From Rhodoferax sp. PAMC 29310 (GTDB lineage Bacteria; Pseudomonadota; Gammaproteobacteria; Burkholderiales; Burkholderiaceae_C), in the NCBI RefSeq assembly GCF_017948265.1, contig NZ_CP072852.1, positions 3,596,001-3,660,000 of the forward strand: a stretch of 64,000 bases of DNA, read 5' to 3'. This document shows, piece by piece, positions 32,904 to 42,569 of the stretch (its first letter is position 1; each line of letters begins with the position of its first letter). A program made the position numbers and the translations under genes. Under the pieces are notes generated by a model. The model ran no database searches and was not told the origin of the DNA. It worked only from the letters and a program-made list of their open reading frames with translations.

Positions 32904-35900
32904 CTACAACGACAGCAGTCGTTTCAAATAACGCCCGGTGTGGCTGGCAGGGTTCGCGGCCAACTCTTCTGGCGTGCCCACACCCACCACTTGGCCGCCC
33001 CCACTACCGCCTTCGGGGCCCATGTCGATCAACCAGTCTGCCGTTTTGATGACGTCCAGGTTGTGCTCGATCACCACAATCGTGTTGCCGGCGTCTCTCA
33101 GCTGGTGCAAGACTTTCAGCAGCAGATCAATGTCGGCAAAGTGCAGGCCGGTGGTGGGTTCATCCAGGATGTACAGCGTGCGCCCGGTGTCGCGTTTGGA
33201 CAGTTCTAGCGCCAGTTTGACGCGTTGAGCTTCGCCGCCGGACAGCGTTGTGGCTGACTGCCCCAAGCGGATGTAGCTCAAGCCCACATCCAGCAGGGTG
33301 TGCAGCTTGCGGGCGATGGTGGGCACGGCCTTGAAAAATTCGTGTGCAGCTTCCACGGTGAGTTCCAGAATTTGCGCAATGTTCTTGCCCTTGTAGAGCA
33401 CCTCCAGCGTCTCCCGGTTGTAGCGCATGCCGGTGCACACGTCGCAAGGCACGTAAACATCGGGCAGAAAGTGCATCTCCACCTTCACCATGCCGTCTCC
33501 CTGGCAGGCCTCGCAGCGTCCGCCGGCCACGTTAAAGCTGAAGCGACCTGGCCCATAACCGCGCTCGCGGGCGGTGGGCACCTCGGACATCAGTTCGCGA
33601 ATCGGGGTGAACAGGCCGGTATAGGTGGCAGGGTTGGAGCGCGGGGTTCGGCCGATGGGGGACTGGTCAACGTTGATGACTTTGTCAAAGTATTCGATGC
33701 CTTCAATGGCTTCGTGCTCCGCCGGCTCGTCGTGCGCGCGGTAAAGCGTGCGTGCCACGGCGGCATATAAGGTGTCGTTCACCAGAGTCGATTTGCCGGA
33801 GCCGGAAACTCCGGTGACGCAGGTGAACAGGCCCACCGGAAACTCGACATGCACGTCTTGCAGGTTGTGGCCGCTGGCGCCAATCACGCGCAGGGCTTGC
33901 AATTCGCCCTGCGTGGCGAGGTGATTGGCCTCTCGTGCCGCGCGGCGCTGAGCGGCGGGGCTGGGGGCGAAACGGGAGGATTTGAATTTGTCGGCATGGG
34001 CGGTTTGCGTCACCGGCAACCAGGGCGTGCGTCGGCTGGGAACCGCAATCTCCAAGGTGCGGGCGAGGTACTGTCCGGTGAGCGAGTTGGGGTTGGCTTG
34101 CACTTCGGCAAATGTGCCTTGGGCCATGACACGTCCCCCGTGTACGCCGGCGCCGGGGCCCATGTCGATCACATGGTCAGCGGCGCGAATCATGTCTTCG
34201 TCGTGCTCCACCACCAGCACGCTGTTGCCAATGTCGCGCAGGTGCTTCAGTGTGTCGATCAGGCGGTCGTTGTCGCGTTGATGCAGGCCAATGCTGGGCT
34301 CGTCCAGCACATACATCACGCCGGTCAGGCCAGAGCCAATTTGTGAGGCCAGCCGAATACGTTGAGACTCGCCGCCGCTGAGCGTCTCGGCACTGCGGTC
34401 CAGGCTCAAGTAGTTCAGGCCCACGTCATTCAGAAACTTCAGGCGCAAGCCGATCTCTCGCACCACCTTGGCGGCAATTTCGCCTTTGGCACCGCTCATT
34501 TGCAGGGTATTGAAATAGTCAAAACTCTCGGCCAGTGTGATGTGGCTCAGCTCAAAAATGGCGCGGGCTTGCGCGCCTTCTCCCACCTTGACGTGCCGGG
34601 CCTCACGGCGCAAACGCGAGCCGCCGCACTCGGTGCAGGCCTGCGTGCTGCGATAGCGTGACAAATCTTCTCGCACCAGGCTGGAGTCGGTTTCCTTGTA
34701 GCGCCGTTGCATGTTCGGGATGATGCCTTCAAAGGGGTGTTTTTTGCTCACCTTTTTGCCTTCAGACAGGCCGGAGTCCATCACGTAGCTGAACTTGATC
34801 TCCTCCTCGCCCGAGCCTTGTAGCACCGCTTGCTGCACCACAGCGGGGAGCGATTCAAACGCCTGCTCGATGTCAAACTGGTAATGCTTGGCCAAACTTT
34901 CCAGCAGGGCAAAGTAATAGCCATTGCGCCGGTCCCATCCTTTGATCGCACCACTGGCCAAACTCAGCGACGGAAAGGCGACCACGCGAGTCGGGTCAAA
35001 AAAGTCCTGGTGCCCCAAGCCGTCACAGCTGGGGCAAGCGCCCACCGGTGAGTTGAACGAAAACAGGCGAGGCTCCAACTCGCTGATTGAGTAGCTGCAA
35101 ACCGGGCAAGAGAACTTGGCGTTAAATAAGTGCTCTTTTGGGCTGTGACCCTTGTCTGATATGCGGGAGTCGCTATCAATTTCGATAGTCATCTCGCTGG
35201 CAATGGCGCGGCCATTGGCGACCCGAAGCGCGGCCTCGAAGCTTTCAGCGAGGCGTTGTCGGAGTTGGTCTTTGCTCAGGGGGTCCGTATCTGCCCGAAC
35301 TTTGACGCGGTCGATCACCACGTCAATGTCATGCTTTTCGGTCTTTTTGAGCGCTGGCAAGTCTTCGTACTCAAAAATATGGCCGTTGACCCGAAAGCGC
35401 ACGTAACCTTGGGCTTGCATGCTGGCGAACACGTCCAGAAACTCGCCTTTTTTCTCCCGAGCCAGGGGCGCCAGAATCATCAGACGCGTGTCTTCAGGCA
35501 GGGCCAGTACCGTGTCAACCATCTGACTGACGGTTTGCGCCTGAAGCGCCTGGCCATGGTCCGGGCAAAAAGGTGTTCCTGCGCGGGCAAACAACAGACG
35601 CAGGTAGTCATGAATCTCTGTCACTGTGCCAACCGTTGAGCGGGGGTTGTGCGAGGTGGCTTTTTGCTCAATGGAGATGGCAGGGCTCAGGCCCTCAATC
35701 AAGTCCACGTCCGGCTTGTCCATCAGCTGCAAAAACTGGCGGGCGTACGTGGAAAGACTCTCCACATACCGCCGCTGCCCTTCAGCGTACAAGGTGTCAA
35801 ACGCCAGACTGGACTTGCCCGATCCACTCAAGCCGGTGATGACCACCAGCTGATTGCGTGGAATATCCAGATCAATGTTCTTGAGGTTGTGAGTGCGTGC

Positions 35901-35969
35901 ACCCCGAATGCTGATGGATTGCTGCTGCAAGGCGCGGGCGAGGTAGGTGCCGTCAGTGGGGGTGTTCAA
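32904..35969 (-). CDS. uvrA: Excinuclease ABC subunit UvrA
   Basis: A 1021-residue damage-recognition ATPase of nucleotide excision repair. The first ATPase half has Walker [15 protein letters not shown] and signature [13 protein letters not shown]; the second has [16 protein letters not shown] and [13 protein letters not shown]. Zinc-binding Cys pairs appear in [10 protein letters not shown] and CPSCDGLGH, in [10 protein letters not shown], and in [11 protein letters not shown] with [31 protein letters not shown] is the conserved N-terminal stretch. No LexA-type box is evident upstream. It is divergent from an MFS gene. Confidence 0.97.
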   Translation of the reverse strand: MNTPTDGTYLARALQQQSISIRGARTHNLKNIDLDIPRNQLVVITGLSGSGKSSLAFDTLYAEGQRRYVESLSTYARQFLQLMDKPDVDLIEGLSPAISIEQKATSHNPRSTVGTVTEIHDYLRLLFARAGTPFCPDHGQALQAQTVSQMVDTVLALPEDTRLMILAPLAREKKGEFLDVFASMQAQGYVRFRVNGHIFEYEDLPALKKTEKHDIDVVIDRVKVRADTDPLSKDQLRQRLAESFEAALRVANGRAIASEMTIEIDSDSRISDKGHSPKEHLFNAKFSCPVCSYSISELEPRLFSFNSPVGACPSCDGLGHQDFFDPTRVVAFPSLSLASGAIKGWDRRNGYYFALLESLAKHYQFDIEQAFESLPAVVQQAVLQGSGEEEIKFSYVMDSGLSEGKKVSKKHPFEGIIPNMQRRYKETDSSLVREDLSRYRSTQACTECGGSRLRREARHVKVGEGAQARAIFELSHITLAESFDYFNTLQMSGAKGEIAAKVVREIGLRLKFLNDVGLNYLSLDRSAETLSGGESQRIRLASQIGSGLTGVMYVLDEPSIGLHQRDNDRLIDTLKHLRDIGNSVLVVEHDEDMIRAADHVIDMGPGAGVHGGRVMAQGTFAEVQANPNSLTGQYLARTLEIAVPSRRTPWLPVTQTAHADKFKSSRFAPSPAAQRRAAREANHLATQGELQALRVIGASGHNLQDVHVEFPVGLFTCVTGVSGSGKSTLVNDTLYAAVARTLYRAHDEPAEHEAIEGIEYFDKVINVDQSPIGRTPRSNPATYTGLFTPIRELMSEVPTARERGYGPGRFSFNVAGGRCEACQGDGMVKVEMHFLPDVYVPCDVCTGMRYNRETLEVLYKGKNIAQILELTVEAAHEFFKAVPTIARKLHTLLDVGLSYIRLGQSATTLSGGEAQRVKLALELSKRDTGRTLYILDEPTTGLHFADIDLLLKVLHQLRDAGNTIVVIEHNLDVIKTADWLIDMGPEGGSGGGQVVGVGTPEELAANPASHTGRYLKRLLSL

Positions 35970-36115
35970 AGTGATTGCCGCTCGGGTAAACCTGCCATGA
36001 TAGTGAAAGACGGGCTACTTGGCTCGCATGGGACTGATCCGTGGCGACGAGATGGGGGACAATTCAGCTTTGAGTTAGCCGCCCCTGTTAAGTTGTGAGT
36101 TGGGAGACCTCTTTC

Positions 36116-37363
36116 GTGCCTACCGTTGAACCCTTGTCAAAGGGTGGAAATACAGTTGCTGCAAGCGCAATGACAGCGCTTGAGCGCAGGTCCAGCTTTT
36201 CCCTGGCCACTATCTTTGCCCTGCGCATGCTGGGATTATTTTTAATCCTGCCCGTTTTTGCCATTGAGGCGGCGAGGTACCCCGGTGGCGGTGACCCTGC
36301 CTTGATTGGCCTCGCCATGGGTATTTATGGCCTGACTCAGGCGGTTCTGCAGTTTCCCTTCGGAATGGCCTCGGATCGTCTGGGGCGCAAGCGGGTGATT
36401 GTGTTCGGCCTCTTGGTGTTTGCGACTGGCAGTTTTGTCGCCGCCTGGGCGCCCAGCCTGACCTGGCTGGCCATTGGCCGGGCCTTGCAAGGGGCGGGTG
36501 CCGTGTCCGCTGCAGTAACGGCCCTGCTTGCCGATCAAACGCGTGACGAAGTCCGGACTAAGTCCATGGCCTTGGTGGGCGCCAGCATTGGGCTGATGTT
36601 TGCCCTGTCGCTGGTAGTCGCCCCATTGTTGGTTGCTCACGTTGGCTTAGGAGGTTTGTTCGCATTGACAGGGGGCTTGGCCATCGCGGGCGTGGCGGTG
36701 ATGATCTGGTGGGTGCCATCCGAGCCGGCGATTCATAAAAACCAGCCTCGCGGTCAGTTGCTGGAGGTTCTGCGTCTGCCCGCCCTGTTGCGACTAAATT
36801 TTGGTGTTTTTATCTTGCACGCGGTGCAACTCGCCATGTGGATGGCCGTGCCTGCGATGCTGGTGGAAGCTGGTTTGCCCCGAGAGCATCATTGGTGGGT
36901 CTACCTGCCTGCCGTTTTGGCCTCATTTTTGGTGATGGGCATGACCTTGTTTCCGCTGGAGAAACGGGGCTACCTCCGCGCGGTCTTTTTGACCGCAATT
37001 GGACTGACGACAGCCGTACAGTTTGGTTTGCTATTGGCATCAAGGGGAGCCCCGAGCGTTGGCGTCCTTGGTATCTTGTTGTTTGTCTTCTTCTGCGGGT
37101 TCAACGTGTTGGAGGCTAGTCAGCCCAGCATTGCGTCACGGGTGGCACCTGCCCATGCCCGAGGCGCTGCGATGGGGGTCTACAACACGCTGCAATCACT
37201 AGGCTTATTTGTAGGGGGCGTGGCCGGTGGCTGGCTGATCAAACACATGGGCCCCCAGGGCCTGTTTACTGTATGCGCCGTGGCCATGGGACTTTGGTTG
37301 CTATTGGCCTGGCCTATGCGGGCGCCAGGTCGCGCGTCGACTCTTGTGGCAAACGCAGGATAA
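36116..37363 (+). CDS. MFS transporter
   Basis: GTG at 36116, eight bases after GGGAG, gives 415 residues; an ATG at 36170 is the alternative. Twelve membrane helices. The loop 2-3 motif A is [13 protein letters not shown] and motif C-like glycine spacing occurs in [21 protein letters not shown]. It resembles YajR/AraJ-type drug or metabolite exporters; the substrate is unknown. ssb follows 26 nt later, an association I believe is common in related bacteria. Confidence 0.85.
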   Translation: MPTVEPLSKGGNTVAASAMTALERRSSFSLATIFALRMLGLFLILPVFAIEAARYPGGGDPALIGLAMGIYGLTQAVLQFPFGMASDRLGRKRVIVFGLLVFATGSFVAAWAPSLTWLAIGRALQGAGAVSAAVTALLADQTRDEVRTKSMALVGASIGLMFALSLVVAPLLVAHVGLGGLFALTGGLAIAGVAVMIWWVPSEPAIHKNQPRGQLLEVLRLPALLRLNFGVFILHAVQLAMWMAVPAMLVEAGLPREHHWWVYLPAVLASFLVMGMTLFPLEKRGYLRAVFLTAIGLTTAVQFGLLLASRGAPSVGVLGILLFVFFCGFNVLEASQPSIASRVAPAHARGAAMGVYNTLQSLGLFVGGVAGGWLIKHMGPQGLFTVCAVAMGLWLLLAWPMRAPGRASTLVANAG

Positions 37364-37389
37364 TCAATCAAATTCAGGAGAATCAAATC

Positions 37390-37908
37390 ATGGCATCAGT
37401 CAACAAAGTCATTCTGGTCGGGAACTTGGGTCGCGACCCCGAAATCAGGTATCTGCCCAGTGGAGATCCCGTCGCGAATATCACCATCGCCACCAGCAGC
37501 AAGTACAAAGGCAAAGACGGCAACATGGTCGAAGAGACCGAGTGGCACCGCGTCACCTTTTTTGGAAAACTGGCTGAAATCGTAGGTCAATACCTCAAAA
37601 AGGGTCGTCCGGTTTACGTCGAGGGACGTTTAAAGACCCGAAAGTACACCGACAAAGACGGCATTGAGAAATACGCGACCGACATCGTGGCCAATGAAAT
37701 GCAAATGTTGGGTGGTCGTGAAGGCATGGGTGAGCCGTCAGGTAGTGATGAGGACTATGGCGGAGGCAATGCAGGCGGTGGCGGTGGCTATTCTCGGCCA
37801 GCGCAAGCCTCGCGACCGGTTGCTGCCGCACCCGCGGTGCGGCAAGTGCCGGCGCAAGCCCGTCCTGCTAGTGGTTTTGACGACATGGATGATGACATTC
37901 CTTTTTAA
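37390..37908 (+). CDS. ssb: Single-stranded DNA-binding protein
   Basis: ATG at 37390 after AGGAGA gives 172 residues. The OB fold spans about residues 1-110 ([63 protein letters not shown]). A Gly/Ala/Pro-rich linker leads to the acidic tip DDMDDDIPF that recruits repair and replication partners. A strong terminator follows. Confidence 0.96.
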   Translation: MASVNKVILVGNLGRDPEIRYLPSGDPVANITIATSSKYKGKDGNMVEETEWHRVTFFGKLAEIVGQYLKKGRPVYVEGRLKTRKYTDKDGIEKYATDIVANEMQMLGGREGMGEPSGSDEDYGGGNAGGGGGYSRPAQASRPVAAAPAVRQVPAQARPASGFDDMDDDIPF

Positions 37909-37932
37909 AACGCACCTTTGATTGAATCAGTA

Positions 37933-37969
37933 AAAAACCCCGGTAAGGCTTGGCCTTACCGGGGTTTTT
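37933..37969. terminator. Bidirectional intrinsic terminator after ssb
   Basis: AAAAACCCCGGTAAGGC and GCCTTACCGGGGTTTTT are exact reverse complements around a three-base loop, with A and T tracts on both sides. It serves ssb on the plus strand and could also stop minus-strand transcription from the TolC-like gene. Confidence 0.9.
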
Positions 37970-38041
37970 CTTGTTTGAAAGAGTCATTGGACTGCCGCAA
38001 TCATGCATCCGTCCAAGTTGCTTGACGCCAATCTCGTTTGA

Positions 38042-39551
38042 TTAGAAGGTTCTTCCCTGCGTCACGGTTTCACGCGTGATTCGCCATGCTCCGTTGACAA
38101 ATTCAAATGACAGTGTTTTTTGAACGCTATCGTTGTAGTCCACCGATCCGTAGTCTTGCGTAAACGTGACTTCCGCCGTGTTGTTGTCACAGCGCGTGGG
38201 ACGGATGTCTTTGAGTTTGGCAGTCAAGTCGCCTTGCTTATCGAGACGTTTCTTGCGGAATGCTTCCCATGCGGGGCGGCTCATGCCTAAGGCCGGTACA
38301 AATGAATCACTGTAGGCGCGCAAATATGCCGATGAGTCCTTGCGGTTCCATGCGTCAACCCAGTCGTCCACAGTGGCTGTGAGTTTTTGGCAGTTGTCTG
38401 GGGCACGTTGAACTGGGGCGGGCGCAATGGCAACCGCTGGCGCCGGATCCATCTTCGGAGGTGCCGGCTTGTCGAGTGTCACGATGGTTGGCAGCTCCGT
38501 GCTGCAACGCATCAGGCCGTCGTCTTCTGCATGGCCCTCGCTCTCTGTCGGTGCGCTGTCGGCAAGAATGCGCAGTTCCAGGGCACCCAGCAAAGTTACG
38601 GACGTACTCAGCACCCGAAATTTTGCAAGCCGCAAATCATGTTCCGCATTGGTTAATGCCCTGCGCGCTTGATAAAGCTCGTTTTCAGTGTCAAGCAAGT
38701 CAAGGAGTGAGCGTTGGCCAATGTCGAACTGCTGGCGATAGGCTTCACGGGCTTTCGCCGTGGACAGCTCGTGTTGCGCGAGGAAAATCAATTGTTGTGT
38801 CAGGCGCCCCACATCGTTGTAGGCTATTTGTGCCGTTTGGCGCACATCGCGGCAAGCTTTGTCACGCAAGTCATAGGCCGCATTCAGTTTTGCGACATAT
38901 TGATTCACCCGCTCACTGTCCGCGCCTCCGTTGTAGAGGTTGTAATTCAGGACCAACTGAATGGCACTGTCCCGATAACTGCCAGTGACGCCGCTTCGGT
39001 TGTTTTCAATACTTTGGCTGGCCCGCAGTTCGAGCTTGGGTGAGAGAGCCGAGCGACGCAAGTCTGCATCCGCCCGGTAAGAACGAATCGTCGACACTGC
39101 GCCCAAAAACGTTGGGTTATGAGAAATGGCGTCGGTTAACAGGCTGGTGCGAGTGGGCAGGAATTTATCAACGACGGGCGATGGGGGCAGATATTCTGCA
39201 GGCATTTCCCCTGTCAATCGCTGGTAGCGTGCCGTGACGTCATGTAAGTTGCTGGCCTCCGTCAACCAGTTTGACTCCGCCAACGCCAAGCGGCCGGATG
39301 CCTGTTCCAGATCGACTCGACGTCCGACACCCGCTTTGACGCGGCTTTCTATTTTTTGATGGACATCTGCGTGGGTGGCATAGTTGTCCTTGGCCAGTGC
39401 CAGAGACTCCCGGTAGCGCTGAACGTCCAGGTACGCCCGAGCTGTATCTTCAGCGATGGCATCGGACGAGGCGAGCAGCTCGTAATAGACCGCCATGCGG
39501 TTGTGGCCCAGACGACGAACATCATTGTTGGTTGCGTTCCCGTCAAAAAGG
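38042..39551 (-). pseudogene. TolC-family (LapE/AggC-like) outer-membrane protein with C-terminal NTF2-like domain, 3' fragment
   Basis: The restored frame continues from RQTLF into DGNATNNDVRRLGHNRMAVYYELLASSD. It holds both TolC-type helical hairpin repeats (YLDVQRYRESLALAKDNYATH, RVKAGVGRRVDLEQASGRLALAESN, RQQFDIGQRSLLDLLDTENELYQARRAL). After residue DGLMRC comes a Pro/Ala linker and an extra domain of about 120 residues (VDDWVDAWNRKDSSAYLRAYSDSF ... FEFVNGAWRITRET) that looks like an NTF2/SnoaL fold. The type fits outer-membrane partners of adhesin-exporting type I systems. The IS256 copy 2 separates it from its N-terminus. Confidence 0.8.
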
Positions 39552-40883
39552 GAGGGTGTCCCGAATTTTGTGTAAACGGCGGTTAAGTTAGACGCGCGGC
39601 ATGCGCTCGTCAAACTGAATGGTAAAGCGGTTCAGAGCAGCCTTCCAATCCCGAATCGGCATCGTCCATTTCTGGCTGATGTTGTTCAGTGCCAGATAGA
39701 ACAGCTTGAACACTGCGTCCTCAGATGGGAACGAGCCGCGGGTCTTGGTTATTTTGCGCAGGCTCATGTTCACGGACTCAATGGCGTTGGTCGTGTAAAT
39801 CACTTTTCGGATGTCTGGCGGGTATTCAAAGAACGGTATCAAGTGTGTCCAGTTGCGCCGCCAGGAGCGCCCAATCGGAGCGAAGGAATCGTCCCATTTG
39901 ACCTCGAATGCCGTGAGTTGTCGCTCAGCTTCGGATTCAGTGGGCGCAGCGTAAATCAGCCGCAAATCCGCGGCGACTTCCTTGCGCTGTTTCCACCCCA
40001 CGAAGTTCAGGCTGTGACGCACCATGTGAACAATGCAAAGCTGCACCGTCGCCTTGGGGAAGACTGCCTCAATGGCGTCAGGGAAACCTTTGAGCCCATC
40101 TACGCAGGCGATAAAGATGTCAGCCACGCCCCGATTCTTCAGTTCAGTCACCACCTGCAGCCAGAACTTGGCCCCTTCGGTTTGGGCCATCCACAGGCCC
40201 AGTACCTCTTTGAGGCCGTCCAGGTTGACGCCAATGGCCAAGTACAGGGCCTTGACCCGCACAGTACCGTTGTCGCGCACCTTGACGTGAATGCAGTCCA
40301 TGTAGACGATGGGGTACAGCGCCTCCAAGGGGCGCGACTGCCAGGCTTTGACCTCGTCCATGACGGCGTCGGTCACGGATGAAATCAGGGTAGGAGACAC
40401 TTCGGCGCCGTACATCTCCTGCAGATGGCCTTGAATCTCGCGTACCGTCATGCCTCGGGCATACAGCGACAGTATCTTGTCGTCAAAGCCGCTCCAGCGG
40501 GTCTGGTGTTTGCCAATCAGTTGGGGCTCGAAGGTGCCGGCGCGGTCACGGGGGATTTCTATGGGTAGCTGGCCAAAATCGCCTTTGAGCGTTTTCTTGC
40601 TGCACCCGTTGCGGGTGTTGCCCGCTTCATTGGCAACCAACTGGTTCTTGCCGTGACCCAGGTGGCCGGTCAATTCGGCTTGCAAAGCTCGCTCGACCAA
40701 GGCTTTGGTGAGCTGCGTCAAGAGGCCATTCTGGCCAATCAGGTCTTCGGGCTTTTTGTAGTCGGCCAACAGGGCGTCAATCAGCTCGGCGGGTAAGGGT
40801 TTCATCTCTACGGTCATCTCGGCTCCATGCAAGACAGCAGTTTCCTGCCAAATAACCGTTTACACAAAACTTCTTACACCCTC
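39552..40883 (-). mobile_element. IS256-family insertion sequence, copy 2 (1332 bp, inverted)
   Basis: Same ends and length as copy 1, in the opposite orientation. The target duplication is CAAAAAGG at 39544-39551 and 40884-40891, different from copy 1, so it is a separate transposition. The transposase is identical at the protein level to copy 1, so both insertions are recent. Confidence 0.95.
39588..40817 (-). CDS. IS256-family transposase (copy 2)
   Basis: Identical in protein sequence to the 23332-24561 product, with all three catalytic acidic residues (in YMDCIHVK, CVDGLKGF and NAIESVN) and an intact reading frame. Alternative start TTG at 40832. Confidence 0.95.
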   Translation of the reverse strand: MTVEMKPLPAELIDALLADYKKPEDLIGQNGLLTQLTKALVERALQAELTGHLGHGKNQLVANEAGNTRNGCSKKTLKGDFGQLPIEIPRDRAGTFEPQLIGKHQTRWSGFDDKILSLYARGMTVREIQGHLQEMYGAEVSPTLISSVTDAVMDEVKAWQSRPLEALYPIVYMDCIHVKVRDNGTVRVKALYLAIGVNLDGLKEVLGLWMAQTEGAKFWLQVVTELKNRGVADIFIACVDGLKGFPDAIEAVFPKATVQLCIVHMVRHSLNFVGWKQRKEVAADLRLIYAAPTESEAERQLTAFEVKWDDSFAPIGRSWRRNWTHLIPFFEYPPDIRKVIYTTNAIESVNMSLRKITKTRGSFPSEDAVFKLFYLALNNISQKWTMPIRDWKAALNRFTIQFDERMPRV

Positions 40884-41171
40884 CAAAAAGGGTTTGGCGC
40901 AATTGAATGGTGGCAGATGATCCACTGTAAGACGACGCCGCAGTGCTTGGGGTCAAGTAACTCTTTGGTCCCACTGCGGCCTCAAGGTCAACGCGAGGGC
41001 GCCAGCCGCCTTTGGCTGCCTCCTGCTCGCTGCGACTTGCTTCGAGATTTTGGAACTTGAGTTTAATCTCTGGATTCTGCAAAACCGCTCGCTCAACGGC
41101 TTCCTTTAGCGTCGCCGGTGTTTGCGCGCAGACGCTCCCGATCGTGAATCCGATTAAGGAAATTGCAATTA
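40884..41171 (-). pseudogene. TolC-family (LapE/AggC-like) protein, 5' fragment lacking its start codon
   Basis: In frame it reads a signal-peptide core (LIAISLIGFTIGSVCAQTPA) and then TLKEAVERAVLQNPEIK, LEASRSEQEAAKGGWRPRVDLEAAVG and SATIQLRQTLF, the classic N-terminus of LapE/AggC-type type I secretion channels. Just upstream of the signal core a TGA and then the IS481 end occur, and no ATG, GTG or TTG precedes the core in frame. The native start has therefore been lost at the IS481 junction. Even without the IS256 the gene would not be expressed normally. Confidence 0.78.
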
Positions 41172-42108
41172 GGTGTCAAGTCCCGCCTGTTCATAAACTC
41201 GCTTGACAAACAAATCAGGTTTTCCTGCGCGCCATTTCTGCAAAGCTTGAATAGGTGTTTGGTGCTTCAAAGCCCGCTGCGGGATATGGTGGTTGTAGGT
41301 CTTTAAATAGAGCGTCAGAGTCGCCTCCAGCTCAGCCGCTGATGCGCCCATTGAAGCGCTCCACCATGCCATTGGTTTGCGGATGGCGTGGGGGCGACAG
41401 GCGATGCACGATACCCATCTCGGCACAGCTGATGTCGAACGTATGCTTGCCCGTGGCTTGTTTGCTCTTGGCTGTAGAACGGTCGGTAAATTGACTTCCG
41501 TTGTCAGTCAGAATCTTTTGAATTTTCATCGGCGCGACTTTTCTCAGTCGACGCAAAAAATCGGTACTGCTGACGTCAGTCTGGTCGTTGTAAATGTGGA
41601 AATAGACCCACCGTGTCGCTCGATCAATGGCCACAAAGAGGTAGCGCCTCTTCGTCTCATCAGGCATCTGCGGCAGGTACTTGATGTCAATGTGTATGAA
41701 TCCAGGCTCGTAGTCCTTGAAGGTTTTCAGTGGCGCAGGCTCCCCCTCAACTTGTGGCAGCAGGCCTTTCAGATCGGAGACGCCATGGCGGCGCAAACAA
41801 CGGTCCAAGCCTGAGCGTGAAACAGCGGCATTGATGAACTCGCGGGTGATCGCCAGCAGGTCGTCCAGGGGCAGTAGAACTGTGCGCCGAAGCTCGACAA
41901 CAAGTTGCTCCTGCGCTGGACTGAGCGTCGTCTTCAACGTACGCGGGCGGTGGGAGCGATCCTCTGAATCCTCGCGCTCTTTCCACTTGCGAGCGGTGGC
42001 GGGCGTGATGTTGTATCGGTCGGCCAGCGCACTGGCACCAGCGGGCGAGGTCCTTATCTCAGCGCGTGTGCGAGGGGTGGTTCGGGCGCAGGGATGGGCT
42101 TGACTCAT
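41169..42108 (-). pseudogene. IS481-family transposase, frameshifted
   Basis: The first frame (42108-41332, 258 residues) contains the HTH (LADRYNITPATARKWKERE) and catalytic motifs FIHIDIKYLPQM (first Asp), ILTDNGSQFTDR (second Asp) and RHPQTNGMVERFNGRIS (Glu). It then stops after one wrong residue. The family C-terminus ELEATLTLYLKTYNHHIPQRALKHQTPIQALQKW continues in another frame to 41169. The junction has a GCATCAGCG sequence where the two frames meet, consistent with a small deletion. The transposase is probably inactive. Confidence 0.82.
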
Positions 42109-42212
42109 GACGTCTTCTCTCCTTGTAAGGACGCAATCACGCCCCGCATCAACTGGCGAGCTTTGAATAAGGGCCAGCTGCGGACGGGAACATGATCACA
42201 CGGGACGCGACA
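41174..42212 (-). mobile_element. IS481-family insertion sequence remnant (about 1.04 kb)
   Basis: Ends read inward are TGTCAAGTCCCGCCTGTTCAT and TGTCGCGTCCCGTGTGATCAT, imperfect inverted repeats beginning TGTC. I find no target duplication: CAATTAGG on one side, CCAGTGCC on the other. Both flanking genes are truncated at the element, so an adjacent deletion is likely. The exact ends could shift by two bases. Confidence 0.78.
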
Positions 42213-42351
42213 CCAGTGCCGGTTCAACCGATCGTGCGTGCAGAAACACTCGCACCTCTGCGTCCTGCTCATCCAGAAACTCGCTGTTGGCTGAGGATTG
42301 TCGGCTCAGGGATTGAATCGTCCCGTCGGCATTTCGAGTGGCGTGAAACAT
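42196..42351 (-). pseudogene. Small conserved protein truncated by the IS481 element
   Basis: From the Met at 42351 it reads MFHATRNADGTIQSLSRQSS, then EFLDEQDAEVRVFLHARSVEPAL. This resembles the N-terminal half of a small protein common in Burkholderiales (often labelled tryptophan synthase beta-like; pattern RNADGxI ... DHPEVxxFL). The last codons come from the IS481 end, so the normal C-terminal part is missing. Function unknown. Confidence 0.5.
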
Positions 42352-42514
42352 GGGTTTGATCCGAATGTGAATGAGCAGAAACCGGGGCGTCAGTACAAAT
42401 ATCGACCCATTGCTCCGGATCTGTAGCAATGGGCGCTTGATAGTAGCAGCGCAATTTTTCAGTGCGCTAGTTCGGCTGCCCAAAAAATCACACTGTGATC
42501 ATGGATCATGGATC

Positions 42515-42543
42515 TTGTACTGGTGGGGGTATGTTTATATACT
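42515..42543 (+). promoter_or_regulatory. Promoter with CsoR-type G-tract operator for the RND-SQR-OsmC operon
   Basis: The -35 TTGTAC (42515-42520), 17-nt spacer and -10 TATACT (42538-42543) precede the adaptor ATG by 26 nt. The spacer overlaps GTACTGGTGGGGGTATG, a TAC...GTA dyad around a G tract, the style of CsoR/RcnR/FrmR operators. ATACT and AGTAT (42539-42554) form a second small dyad on the -10. ATCACA-C-TGTGAT at 42487-42499 lies upstream. Control by the CsoR-family repressor at the operon end is likely. Confidence 0.6.
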
Positions 42544-42569
42544 AGGTTCAGTATTAAAAAGGACTGGCT

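Noticed and set aside
35970..36115. LexA box upstream of uvrA
   Set aside because: No CTGT-N8-ACAG site could be found in the divergent region.
38042..41171. The broken TolC gene as outer-membrane partner of the RND pump at 42570
   Set aside because: Its N-terminus is of the LapE/AggC type I secretion class and it is on the opposite strand with its own start lost; partnership with the pump is possible but unsupported.
42487..42499. ATCACA-C-TGTGAT as a further copy of the fibre-operon palindrome
   Set aside because: The half-sites and spacing differ (arms ATCACA with a one-base centre versus GTCAC-N6-GTGAC), so I do not count it with that pair.
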